From NCBI GenBank assembly GCA_964399625.1, contig CAYNSB010000003.1, positions 1 to 64,000 on the forward strand: 64,000 nucleotides of DNA. The letters run 5' to 3'. Below the pieces are notes generated by a model. That model made no database searches and had not been told where the DNA came from. It saw only the letters and a program-made list of their open reading frames with translations. Below, piece after piece: positions 1 through 7,438 of the stretch (positions within the stretch are counted from its first letter, which is position 1; each line of letters opens with the position of its first letter). The position numbers were made by a program, and so were the translations under genes. The DNA is from CAYNSB01 sp964399625 (GTDB lineage: Bacteria > Planctomycetota > Phycisphaerae > Phycisphaerales > UBA1924).

Positions 1-441
1 GATCTCCTCCTCGCGCCAGACCATGCAGTCCTTGAGCGTCGCGTCGATGGTGTGGTCGCGGTGCAGGCGGTGGTGAACCGTCTCGATGTTGTCCTCGAGG
101 CAGACGAACAGGTCGGGCTCCAGGGCCTTGATCTGGTCGAAGTCGAACGCGCTGAAGAGCCCGTGGCGCCAGCGGAACGTCCCGTGCGTGTTGACGACGA
201 TGTTCCGCTTGTCGCGCGCGTCGGCGATGATGTCCTTGATCGCGGCGCGACGCAGCGAGTTCAGGCGCGAGAGCGGCAGGTCGAGGATGCGCCCGGGCTT
301 CACGTCGGGCGCCTCGCGGTACATCATGTCGCCCACGTGGTACAGGTCGATGGGCGAGCCCTGCTGACCCGCGAACGCCGCGGCGCCCTCAAGGTACTGC
401 TTCTTGTCCATCCCGATCTGCCCGGTGACGATCGCGCGCAT
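1..441 (-). CDS. AdkA-like P-loop nucleotide kinase (C-terminus cut by window edge)
   Basis: The visible 147 codons are the N-terminal part of a P-loop kinase fold. The start is ATG at 441, preceded by AGGAG six bases upstream. The opening MRAIVTGQIGMDKK sits where a Walker A should be, but the usual GK[ST] is replaced by MDKKQ, so the loop is degenerate. Around residues 77-86 NIVVNTHGTF, followed by the segment LEPDLFVCLED, matches the layout of archaeal-type adenylate kinases (a VDTH motif, then a strand ending in an acidic pair). This suggests an AdkA-like nucleotide kinase or a non-catalytic relative. The rest lies outside the window, so substrate and activity cannot be judged. Other P-loop phosphotransferases remain possible. 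Confidence 0.55.
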   Translation of the reverse strand, partial: MRAIVTGQIGMDKKQYLEGAAAFAGQQGSPIDLYHVGDMMYREAPDVKPGRILDLPLSRLNSLRRAAIKDIIADARDKRNIVVNTHGTFRWRHGLFSAFDFDQIKALEPDLFVCLEDNIETVHHRLHRDHTIDATLKDCMVWREEEI

Positions 442-512
442 CGCGTGCTCCTGTTGGAGACAAGTCTAGAGGGCGGGCGGATTCTGGGCACAAACGCGGG
501 CGGAATCGCCGC

Positions 513-2039
513 TCACCACAGCAGGTTCATCAGGACCAGCAGCAGCGCCAGCACCGTGGCGTTGTGCAGGCAGTGGGCGGTCATGGGGGCGATGATCGAG
601 TCGCGCCACTGACGCATCAGGCTGAAGCCGAACCCGATCGAGATCACCCCGCCCAGCATGAGCAGCGGGTACCCGTGCATGAGCCCGAAGCCCAGGCCCG
701 TCACCAGGGCCGAGGGCAGCACGCCCCAGCGCGTGCGCAGGTGGCGGAACAGCCCGCCGCGGAAGATCGTCTCCTCCGCGATCGGCGCCCACAGCGAGGC
801 GAGCAGGTAGAACACCACGATCAGCAGCGTGCCCCGGCTGCCCGCGACGATGTCGATGATCGGGTTCTCCGGCGGGGCGGGATCGGACAGGCCCATCAAC
901 CGGCGCACCAGTTGCCACATGAGCATGAGCGCCAACGAGAGCAGCGCGCCCGCGAACATGATCGGCAGGCACGCGAGGTACCCCACCAGCCCGCACGCCA
1001 TCTCGCGCGCCACGCCCTCGCCCTTGTGCAGCCCCAGCAGGCGCAAGCCGGTCCGCGCTCGCACGCCCATCACGACGGGCCAGAGCAACGCCAGCAGCAG
1101 CAACCACTGGCACCCGATCGCGATCCACACCGCACGCTCGGGGCCCACGAGGTGCTCGGCGGCGCTGCTCACACCCTTGAGCGCCAGGAACCCAAGCACG
1201 AACACCAGCACCGTCTCGATCGCCAGGCTCCCGCCCGGCGCGGGCGGCACGAACCGGTCCTGCCAGGTTCCGGCCGATCGCTTGACGAGGTACATCACGA
1301 GCAGGACGAGCCCCGAGATCCCCGCGCCCAGGATCGCAAGCCCCAGGACCACGAAGAGCAGCAGCAGCACGCCGCCGCCGCCGGTGATCCGCTCACGCTG
1401 GGGATCGTCTTCCTTGGCGTTGTAGACGCCGGCCAACTCGCCGAAGTATCCGTGGTGGCGGATGAGGCGCTGGCGCGCCGCGTCGTCGATCGTGCCCCCC
1501 TTGTAGAGCGACACGAGCGTGTCCGCATCCTCGCGGAGGGGGTCGTCGCTCGCCAGTTCGAGCGCGCCCAGGGCCTCGATCGCGCGAGCGCCCTTTGGCT
1601 CGGGGCCCTTGGCGGCCGCACGATCCAGTTCCCCAAGCACGATCGCCCTGCGGAGGGCGCGGGCCCCGCTCTGGCTCGCCTTGTCCGAGGCGGGCGCGAG
1701 ATTCGTCTCGATCGTCGTGCCCATCTCGGGCGTGGGCATGAAGTCGAACAGGCGCACCATCATGCGGGCCGCCAGTTCGGTCTGCGTGTCGGGCGGGGCG
1801 ATGGTCTTGGCGGGCGAGCCGGGCTCGCCCTTGCCCGCGTGCGAGATCGCGCTCTCGCCCAGTTGCTGCACGAGCGCGACGACGCCAATGAGCAGCAGAA
1901 CGAGCCATCCCGCCAGGCGCGCCCGCGCGGGCGAGCCGGGATCGGGCGCGCGCTCGGGTCGCGGCGCGTCCAGGCCCGGCGCGTTCGTGGGCGGAGTGGG
2001 CGTCCAGGCGTCCGATGGCGTGGGGTCGATCTGGCTCAT
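513..2039 (-). CDS. CPBP family intramembrane metalloprotease (Abi/Rce1-like)
   Basis: A 508-residue polytopic membrane protein. An N-terminal membrane segment near residue 45 is followed by a soluble region of about 150 residues, then six or more hydrophobic segments. The C-terminal third carries the CPBP signature: EETIFRGGLFRHLR at about 422-435 (the EExxxR motif), a His in FGLMHGY at about 455, and HCLHN at about 489-493 (HxxxN). These are the metal and catalytic residues of the Rce1/CAAX-type glutamic endopeptidase fold. Bacterial members are usually of unknown substrate. The start ATG at 2039 has no convincing Shine-Dalgarno site. It is the first of two CPBP proteins in this window (see 48876-49808). 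Confidence 0.85.
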   Translation of the reverse strand: MSQIDPTPSDAWTPTPPTNAPGLDAPRPERAPDPGSPARARLAGWLVLLLIGVVALVQQLGESAISHAGKGEPGSPAKTIAPPDTQTELAARMMVRLFDFMPTPEMGTTIETNLAPASDKASQSGARALRRAIVLGELDRAAAKGPEPKGARAIEALGALELASDDPLREDADTLVSLYKGGTIDDAARQRLIRHHGYFGELAGVYNAKEDDPQRERITGGGGVLLLLFVVLGLAILGAGISGLVLLVMYLVKRSAGTWQDRFVPPAPGGSLAIETVLVFVLGFLALKGVSSAAEHLVGPERAVWIAIGCQWLLLLALLWPVVMGVRARTGLRLLGLHKGEGVAREMACGLVGYLACLPIMFAGALLSLALMLMWQLVRRLMGLSDPAPPENPIIDIVAGSRGTLLIVVFYLLASLWAPIAEETIFRGGLFRHLRTRWGVLPSALVTGLGFGLMHGYPLLMLGGVISIGFGFSLMRQWRDSIIAPMTAHCLHNATVLALLLVLMNLLW

Positions 2040-2100
2040 CGCCCGTGATGATCGGCGCGATCACGCGCCGGGCCCACAGGGATTTCGCGGGAATCGGGCC

Positions 2101-2241
2101 TCACTTGCCGCTCTTGGGCGGAGGGGGTGGGGGGTCCTTGGGCGAGTCGCCCCCGCCGTACGTGCCGCTGCACGCGCCGAGCGTCGCGAGCGCGCCGGCC
2201 GCAACCGACGCAAGAACGATCCGTTGGATGACCTTGCTCAT
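2101..2241 (-). CDS. Small lipoprotein, 46 residues
   Basis: A short reading frame, MSKVIQRIVLASV... to ...PPPPKSGK. It has a basic N-terminus, a hydrophobic stretch of about 18 residues and a lipobox LGAC with Cys24 as the lipidation site, so the mature peptide is about 23 residues, rich in Gly, Pro and Lys. AAAGGTG lies about six bases before the ATG, supporting translation. It resembles entericidin-like or other tiny envelope lipoproteins only in architecture; no function can be assigned. It is on the same strand as its neighbours, with 61 bp to the CPBP gene and 35 bp to the gene upstream. Confidence 0.6.
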   Translation of the reverse strand: MSKVIQRIVLASVAAGALATLGACSGTYGGGDSPKDPPPPPPKSGK

Positions 2242-2276
2242 TCATTCACCTTTCATGTGCGCGCGAGGCGCTCGAC

Positions 2277-3035
2277 TCACTGACGGAGTTCTGCGCCGAT
2301 CTTCTGCATCACCTCGATGAACAGCTTGTTGGCCTCTTCGTGCTTGCCCTCGAGCAGCTTGAGCTTGTCCTCGAGGGTGCCCTTCGTGTCGTCACGGAGG
2401 TTCTGGATGTCCCTCACGGTGTTCCACAGCGATGTCCCGGCCTCGCCCACGCTCGCGCCGAAAAGCGCAGTGAGCGGCGCGAGAAGGGCGGCCGGCTTCT
2501 TGGCTTCCACGAGCTGGGCGCGAAGGTCGGCGAACGTCGCGGACTCCCGCGTTCTCGCGGGATCGTCCGCGGAGAGGCTCGCGTTGTAGTCGAGCCAGAG
2601 CCCGCTCTTGGTCGCGCGGTACGTCAGGTTGAGCGTGCGCGGAAAGTGGTCGCCGAACGAGGTCGCGAACTCCAGCTTGGTCTTGAGCAGCGATGCCGCC
2701 CGCTCGTTCTGGGCGCTCTTCTCCTGCCACGCGTGGGCGAAGTACGCCGAGCCCAGCGTAAGCACGCCGGTGATGACCGCCGCGAACACCAGGGGATGCG
2801 CCAGCGCCTCGTGCTTGGGCTTCTCGGGCTCCTTGTGCTGCGCGATCATGTGCCCCAGGAGCACGCTGAGCTGCGCGTACACGGAGTCGAGCGTCGCGCG
2901 TCGGTTCGGGAACTTCTGCTCGCCGATCTCGCGGAGTTCCTCGCCATGTCCATCGGGCACGAAGATGCCGCCGCCCGCGTGCCCGCCGTGCGATTCGCCC
3001 TTCTCACGCTCGACTTCTGGCTTGCTCGATCCCAT
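2277..3035 (-). CDS. Single-pass membrane protein of unknown function
   Basis: A 252-residue protein. The first 85 residues are hydrophilic (His/Gly-rich near 16-30), followed by one hydrophobic segment (about residues 84-104, PLVFAAVITGVLTLGSAYF) and a helical soluble domain of about 145 residues rich in Lys, Glu and Ala. The C-terminal 60 residues (TKGTLEDKLKLLEGKHEE) look amphipathic and could form a coiled coil. It starts 12 bp after the stop of the papain-like lipoprotein gene on the same strand, so the two are probably co-transcribed. No family was recognised. Confidence 0.65.
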   Translation of the reverse strand: MGSSKPEVEREKGESHGGHAGGGIFVPDGHGEELREIGEQKFPNRRATLDSVYAQLSVLLGHMIAQHKEPEKPKHEALAHPLVFAAVITGVLTLGSAYFAHAWQEKSAQNERAASLLKTKLEFATSFGDHFPRTLNLTYRATKSGLWLDYNASLSADDPARTRESATFADLRAQLVEAKKPAALLAPLTALFGASVGEAGTSLWNTVRDIQNLRDDTKGTLEDKLKLLEGKHEEANKLFIEVMQKIGAELRQ

Positions 3036-3047
3036 CGTGCCCTCAAT

Positions 3048-3905
3048 CTACCTGAAGTTCAGCGCCCGCATCTCGTCCTCGAGCACCTTTCGCGCCTGCG
3101 TCTGGCTGATCGCAAAGTCCATTCCCGCCGAGAGGTCCGCGCCGCTGATCTCGGTGGGCTCGCCCGTCCACGGGTCCATCACCTTCACGCTCGTGATCTC
3201 GAACTCGTGCACCCCGAACAGGCGCGAGCCGGACCCCGACTGGTTCCCGTCGAGCAGCCTGCGCACGCCCTCGTTGCCCGCCGACTGGTACGTCGCTCCG
3301 TAGACCACCATCGCGTGCCCGCCGTTGAAACGCGGGTCCTTGCCCATGCCGATGACCACCGGCTGGTGCCGCTGCAATTCACGCACCAGGTCGTCCGTGT
3401 TGAACGAGTTGCGCTCGACGACGGACCCGACGTACGCGTTCAGGTCCACGTTCACGCTGTGCTGGCCCTGGCGCCCCCAGACTTCCTTCATCCTCTCGAG
3501 CGGATCGACCTTCATGGTCGGGTTCAGCGCGATCATCACCTCGCGGTAGCTCGCGGCCTGGACCTTGGGTGAACCGTCCTCGCCCACACCGTGGATCTTC
3601 GCCGCGATCGCCGCCTGGTCGATGTCCCGCCTTCCGTGGTAGCGATGGATCATCTCGGCGCACGCGGCCCAACACCACACGCCGGTCTTCTGCTGCGAGG
3701 CGACCATCTCGAACCGTGGGCACTCGGCGGTCTTGGGGCCCGTGTCCTGCGGGCGGGCCGGTGTGGACGAGTTCGTCCCCAGCACCTTGGACATCGAGAA
3801 CTCGCCGTTGGGCCCGCACCCTGCCAGCGACGACAAGGCCCCGGCGAGCGCCAGGAGCACCGCCCCACCCCGTCCGTACGGATGACCCACGCTTTGTGCG
3901 CCCAC
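3048..3905 (-). CDS. Papain-like (AvrRpt2/C39-like) cysteine protease, lipoprotein
   Basis: A 285-residue protein starting at GTG 3905, with AGGAGGG seven bases upstream. A signal sequence ends in the lipobox LAGC (Cys30), so it is probably anchored to a membrane facing the periplasm. The motif QQKTGVWCWAACAEMI at about 71-86 is the Q...WCWAA signature of papain-like C39-like/C70 (AvrRpt2) peptidases, with the second Cys-side CW as nucleophile region. FNGGHAMVVYGATY around 194-207 supplies the catalytic His, and MDPWTGE near 245 the Asp. The substrate is unknown. It is followed at 12 bp by the membrane protein 2277-3035. TAGTAAGGTATT on the minus strand near 3940-3951 could hold the -10 element. 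Confidence 0.75.
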   Translation of the reverse strand: MGAQSVGHPYGRGGAVLLALAGALSSLAGCGPNGEFSMSKVLGTNSSTPARPQDTGPKTAECPRFEMVASQQKTGVWCWAACAEMIHRYHGRRDIDQAAIAAKIHGVGEDGSPKVQAASYREVMIALNPTMKVDPLERMKEVWGRQGQHSVNVDLNAYVGSVVERNSFNTDDLVRELQRHQPVVIGMGKDPRFNGGHAMVVYGATYQSAGNEGVRRLLDGNQSGSGSRLFGVHEFEITSVKVMDPWTGEPTEISGADLSAGMDFAISQTQARKVLEDEMRALNFR

Positions 3906-3986
3906 GACGCGCCCTCCTCTGTCCGATCGCCTCCGGTGAATACCTTACTAGACCCCATGCGCCCCCGCAACGCAATCGTGGGGTGT

Positions 3987-4015
3987 TTGACCCGCCCTGC
4001 CCACCTTCCTAGCCT
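3987..4015 (+). promoter_or_regulatory. rplM-rpsI promoter, TTGACC-N17-TAGCCT
   Basis: A -35 element TTGACC at 3987-3992 is followed by a 17-base spacer and a -10 element TAGCCT at 4010-4015, matching the sigma-70 pattern. Predicted transcription starts near 4022, leaving a leader of about 170 nt before rplM. Confidence 0.6.
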
Positions 4016-4194
4016 TTCCGCCCCGTGAGCCGTGGTGGGTGAGCGGGAATCGCGTCCGAAAGTCTGCCGGGATGAGCACCACCCGGCCCGCCCCGCCCGG
4101 TAGGCGGCGTATCCGGTGGAAGCCGAGGATCTCCTCGCCTTCCGACCCCCTTGCGGCGCTCGCGGCTTTGTCCGCCCGCGCCACGGAGTTGCGC

Positions 4195-4623
4195 ATGCGA
4201 CGCCAAACCTGGTTCGCCAAGTCCGGCGAAGTTCCCAAGGCCTGGCGCCACGTCGATGCCGACGGGCAGTCCCTGGGCCGCCTCGCGGCGGACATCGCGA
4301 TCGTGCTCATGGGCAAGCATCGCCCCGAGTACACGCCCCACGTGGACACCGGTGACAACGTGATCGTCACCAACGCCACGAAGGTCGTTCTGACGGGCAA
4401 CAAGGCCGAGCAGCTCACGCACCAGCGGTACACCGAGTACCCCGGCGGGCTCAAGGTTGAGACGTACGGGTCGCTGCGCCAGCGTCGCCCCGAGCTGCTC
4501 ATCCAGACCGCGGTGAAGCGCATGCTCCCCAAGAGCCGCCTGGGCCGCCAGATGCTCAAGAAGCTGCACGTGTACCCGGGCGCCGAGCATCCGCACAAGG
4601 ACGTGGGCGCCCTCCCGCTCTGA
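4195..4623 (+). CDS. rplM: 50S ribosomal protein L13
   Basis: A 142-residue protein, the same length as E. coli L13. It opens with MRRQTWFAKSGEVPKAWRHV and contains the family core LGRLAADIAIVLMGKHRPEY, GDNVIVTNATKVVLTGNK and VKRMLPKSRLGRQ, ending with HVYPGAEHPHKDVG. It binds 23S rRNA early in large-subunit assembly. The start is fixed by GGAG at 4185-4188 six bases before the ATG; an in-frame upstream ATG at 4039 would add a non-homologous tail and is rejected. It is followed after 64 bp by rpsI, the usual L13-S9 operon. The long leader could hold an autoregulatory structure, as L13 leaders do elsewhere. Confidence 0.97.
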   Translation: MRRQTWFAKSGEVPKAWRHVDADGQSLGRLAADIAIVLMGKHRPEYTPHVDTGDNVIVTNATKVVLTGNKAEQLTHQRYTEYPGGLKVETYGSLRQRRPELLIQTAVKRMLPKSRLGRQMLKKLHVYPGAEHPHKDVGALPL

Positions 4624-4687
4624 TCGTTCATGATTCCGACGCAGACGTTGAGTTGAACGCTTTGAGATTCCCCCCTCGGACCATCCA

Positions 4688-5197
4688 ATGACGACCCTCA
4701 CGCCGACCCCGCTCACGCCCGCCCCGCTCGCGACCCCCGAGGCCGCGCCCCAGCGCAAGCTGCGCGACCCCGTCCCCGCCGACAAGTTCGGGTGGTGGTG
4801 GGGCACCGGACGCCGCAAGTCCGCCGTCGCCCGCGTGCGCATCCGCCTGAGCAAGAGCGGCGGTGCGAAGTTCATCGTGGTGGGCACGGCCAAGAAGGAG
4901 CACCCCGTCGAGAAGTACTTCGCCGAGGACCGCGATCGGACCGACGCCGTCGCCGCGCTGAAGGTCGCCAATCTCGAGGGCAAGTTCGATATCGTCGCCC
5001 GCGTGCACGGCGGGGGGTACATGGGCCAGGCCGGGGCGATCCGCCTGGGCCTCGCCCGCGCCCTGCGCAACTACGACCCCACGGTCGAGGCCGCCCTCCG
5101 CGACGCCGGGTTCCTCACCCGCGACGCCCGCGAGGTCGAGCGTAAGAAGTACGGCCAGGCTGGCGCCCGCCGTCGCTTCCAGTTCTCCAAGCGTTGA
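4688..5197 (+). CDS. rpsI: 30S ribosomal protein S9
   Basis: A 169-residue S9, longer than the usual 130 because of an N-terminal extension of about 35 residues rich in Thr, Pro and Ala (TLTPTPLTPAPLATPEAAPQ). The core starts at WGTGRRKSAVARVRI and ends with the canonical KYGQAGARRRFQFSKR tail, whose terminal Lys-Arg reaches the ribosomal P site. GGGYMGQAGAIRLGLARAL is the conserved central motif. It forms an operon with rplM and is followed by a strong intrinsic terminator. There is no obvious Shine-Dalgarno site before ATG 4688, so a slightly later start cannot be excluded, though no good alternative Met exists before the core. Confidence 0.97.
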   Translation: MTTLTPTPLTPAPLATPEAAPQRKLRDPVPADKFGWWWGTGRRKSAVARVRIRLSKSGGAKFIVVGTAKKEHPVEKYFAEDRDRTDAVAALKVANLEGKFDIVARVHGGGYMGQAGAIRLGLARALRNYDPTVEAALRDAGFLTRDAREVERKKYGQAGARRRFQFSKR

Positions 5198-5257
5198 TCC
5201 GGGCACGGGCCGCCCCCGCGGGTGGTTCGCTCCGAACGCACAACGACGCATACCCCC

Positions 5258-5289
5258 GCCCCGCGGCCTCCCGCGGGGCTTTCGTTTTT
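5258..5289 (+). terminator. Intrinsic terminator of rplM-rpsI
   Basis: A perfect 9-bp stem GCCCCGCGG / CCGCGGGGC with loop CCTC is followed by TTTCGTTTTT. It sits 60 bp after the rpsI stop codon. Confidence 0.85.
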
Positions 5290-5333
5290 CCTCTCTTGCA
5301 CCCGCACGCCTCCCAGCCGATGATCGGAGTGCG

Positions 5334-6200
5334 ATGCTCGACCACCCTCCCCAGACTCCGCGCGGGTCCGCGTGGCAGGACCGCCTGGCGCTGGCGCGCC
5401 TCGCGTGGTCGGGTTTGGGCGCGCGCTGGGAGAGGGTCCGCGAGAAGATCCCTCCCCTGCCCGTGCGATCGCGCCGGTTGCTGGCGCCCGTCGGGGCGGG
5501 GTTGCTGGTGGCAGTGTGCGTGCTGGTGCTCCTGGGGCTGGGGCTGATGCGGGCCTCGCCCGCGTGGTGGCGGACGGTCCTGCGGGAGGACCCCGCGACG
5601 ATCCGCCTCGCCAAGGACGTGGAGGCGCGCATCACCAACGCGATCTACGAGCCGCACCCGATCGTGCCCAGTTCCGCGCGCCACGCCGAGCCCGGCACGC
5701 TGTGGAACATCGAGGTCGATGCGCCCAGCGCCAACGCCTGGCTGAACGTCCGGCTGCCCATGTGGCTCGCGAACCAGAAGGAGCAGTTCCGCTGGCCGCG
5801 CGACATGACGGACCTGCAGGTGGACTTCCGCGAGAAGCGGGTCACGCTGGGCGCGAGCGTGCGGGCCGGCGACCGGGTGCAGGTGCTCACCGCGACGATC
5901 GATCCATATGTGGATGACACGGGGCGTCTGTGGCTTCCGGCCTCGGGCGTGAGCCTGGGACGCCTGGACATCCCGGGCCCGTGGGTCGTGCGCGCCGTGC
6001 GCGCGCAGGCGGCCCGCTACATCCCGCAGCGCCTCCGAGATCTGCCCGAGACGCAGATGCTCTTCCGCGCCTTCCAGGGCGAGATCGCCCTCGTGAACAA
6101 CGCGGTGTTCAAGCTCGGCGATGGGCGGAAGGTCCGCGTGCTGGACATCCAGACCAGGGACGGATCGCTCGTGATCACCTGCCGAACCGAGCGCGACTGA
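5334..6200 (+). CDS. Bitopic membrane protein of unknown function
   Basis: A 288-residue protein: a basic cytoplasmic N-terminus of about 45 residues, one strong transmembrane helix (about 50-73, PVGAGLLVAVCVLVLLGLGL) and an extracytoplasmic domain of about 210 residues. That domain includes SANAWLNVRLPMWLANQ (about 130-146) and alternating strands, such as LTATIDPYVDDTGRLWLP, suggesting a beta-rich fold. GGAG lies about four bases before ATG 5334. I recognise no named family. It lies alone between the ribosomal operon terminator and the fibro-slime genes. Confidence 0.7.
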   Translation: MLDHPPQTPRGSAWQDRLALARLAWSGLGARWERVREKIPPLPVRSRRLLAPVGAGLLVAVCVLVLLGLGLMRASPAWWRTVLREDPATIRLAKDVEARITNAIYEPHPIVPSSARHAEPGTLWNIEVDAPSANAWLNVRLPMWLANQKEQFRWPRDMTDLQVDFREKRVTLGASVRAGDRVQVLTATIDPYVDDTGRLWLPASGVSLGRLDIPGPWVVRAVRAQAARYIPQRLRDLPETQMLFRAFQGEIALVNNAVFKLGDGRKVRVLDIQTRDGSLVITCRTERD

Positions 6201-6255
6201 CACCCCCCCGATCCACGGGCCCTGTTCACGGACGCGCGCCCGAGGGTCCGAGTAG

Positions 6256-6285
6256 TCGGCACGACCTTTCCCGATCGGCACGACC
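6256..6285 (+). repeat. Direct repeat TCGGCACGACC x2 upstream of the fibro-slime genes
   Basis: Identical 11-mers at 6256-6266 and 6275-6285 are spaced 19 bp start to start, near two helical turns, about 105-130 bp upstream of the first fibro-slime gene. It could be a binding site for a dimeric regulator; function is inferred only from position and spacing. Confidence 0.4.
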
Positions 6286-6388
6286 CGCCCGCGCCGACGC
6301 CCCGCGCACGCCCTGCGCTCGGGCCCCCTTGACGCGCCGCCGATGTGCTCTGCGGCGCGCGGTGCTCCCTCGCGCCAGGAGGCAGACC

Positions 6389-7405
6389 ATGGGGACCGTC
6401 CACACGTCCAACCGATCTCGCGTGCGCACCGCTCTCGTCGTGCTCGTGGTGAGCGCCGGCTTCGCCCTCTCGAGCGAGGCGGGCCCGCCCGGATCCGCGA
6501 ACACCACGGACCCGGCCGGCGCCGCGTCCTCGTCGGTCAAGCGCCCCAGCAAGGGCGGCAACCGCCTCTCGCCGGGCAATCCCAACGGCAATCCCACCAA
6601 CGACACGCTCCCCGCGAGCATCTCCGTGGGCGCAACGATCCGCGACTTCAAGCCCTTCGGCGCCGCGGGCGGGCACCCGGACTTCGAGCACTTCACGGGC
6701 AACGTCCGCGTGGGGCTCGTGGGCGCGGAGCTGGACGCCGACGGCAAGCCCGTCGCGACGGACCTCGTCGGGCACGGGATCGCCTCCGAGTTCCGCGACG
6801 CCAAGGGCAACGCGATCAACCCCGCGCTCTACGACGCGTCGCGCGGCGATAGCGCCGGCTCGCTCTCGAACCCGACCAATCCGTGCCTCACGTCCATCGA
6901 GAGCTTCGCGCAGTGGTACCGCGACGTGCCGGGCACGAACGCCGCCGCCGCTGTGAGTCTCGTGTTCAACCGCGTTCCCGGGACGACGACCTACGTCTTC
7001 GACTCGGCCAACGACGAGCCCTACAAGAGCCGCGGCGGGTTCTTCCCCGTGGACGGCGACCTGTACGGAAACTACGGGAGCACGGGGCACAACTTCCACT
7101 TCACCACCGAGCTCGAGACGGGCTTCGTGTACCGCAAGAACACCGGGCAGGTCTTCACCTTCATGGGCGACGACGACGTGTGGGTGTTCGTGGGCGGGAA
7201 GCTCGCGATCGACCTGGGCGGCGTGCACGGCGCTCACTCGCAGACGATCGACCTGGACCGCCTGTCGTGGCTCGAGGATGGCAAGGCCTATCCGCTGAAG
7301 GTCTTCCACGCCGAGCGCCACACCACCCAGTCCAACTTCCGCATCGAGACGACCATCCAGATGCGCCGCGTGACGGCGCCCGCGGCTTCGGCGCTTGCCG
7401 ACTGA
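6389..7405 (+). CDS. Secreted fibro-slime domain protein, copy 1
   Basis: A 338-residue protein starting at ATG 6389, with AGGAGG (6377-6382) six bases upstream. A signal peptide (VRTALVVLVVSAGFALSSEA) is followed by a low-complexity Ser/Gly/Asn/Pro linker to about residue 75. One fibro-slime domain then fills the rest: ATIRDFKPFGAAGGHPDFE, SFAQWYRDVPG, FFPVDGDLYGN, GHNFHFTTELETGFVY, FTFMGDDDVWVFVGGKLAIDLGG and VFHAERHTTQSNFRIETT are its conserved blocks, related to the PA14-type beta-sandwich of slime-mould prespore proteins and bacterial surface proteins. A role in carbohydrate or matrix binding at the cell surface is likely from the family but not shown. A paralogue follows 33 bp later, with which it probably forms an operon. 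Confidence 0.85.
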   Translation: MGTVHTSNRSRVRTALVVLVVSAGFALSSEAGPPGSANTTDPAGAASSSVKRPSKGGNRLSPGNPNGNPTNDTLPASISVGATIRDFKPFGAAGGHPDFEHFTGNVRVGLVGAELDADGKPVATDLVGHGIASEFRDAKGNAINPALYDASRGDSAGSLSNPTNPCLTSIESFAQWYRDVPGTNAAAAVSLVFNRVPGTTTYVFDSANDEPYKSRGGFFPVDGDLYGNYGSTGHNFHFTTELETGFVYRKNTGQVFTFMGDDDVWVFVGGKLAIDLGGVHGAHSQTIDLDRLSWLEDGKAYPLKVFHAERHTTQSNFRIETTIQMRRVTAPAASALAD

Positions 7406-7438
7406 GCCCGTACCAGCGACACACCAGGAGCGCGTTCC

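Noticed and set aside
4039..4194. N-terminal extension of L13 from an upstream in-frame ATG
   Set aside because: It would exceed the family length by 52 residues without homology, and the ribosome-binding site sits at 4185 before ATG 4195.
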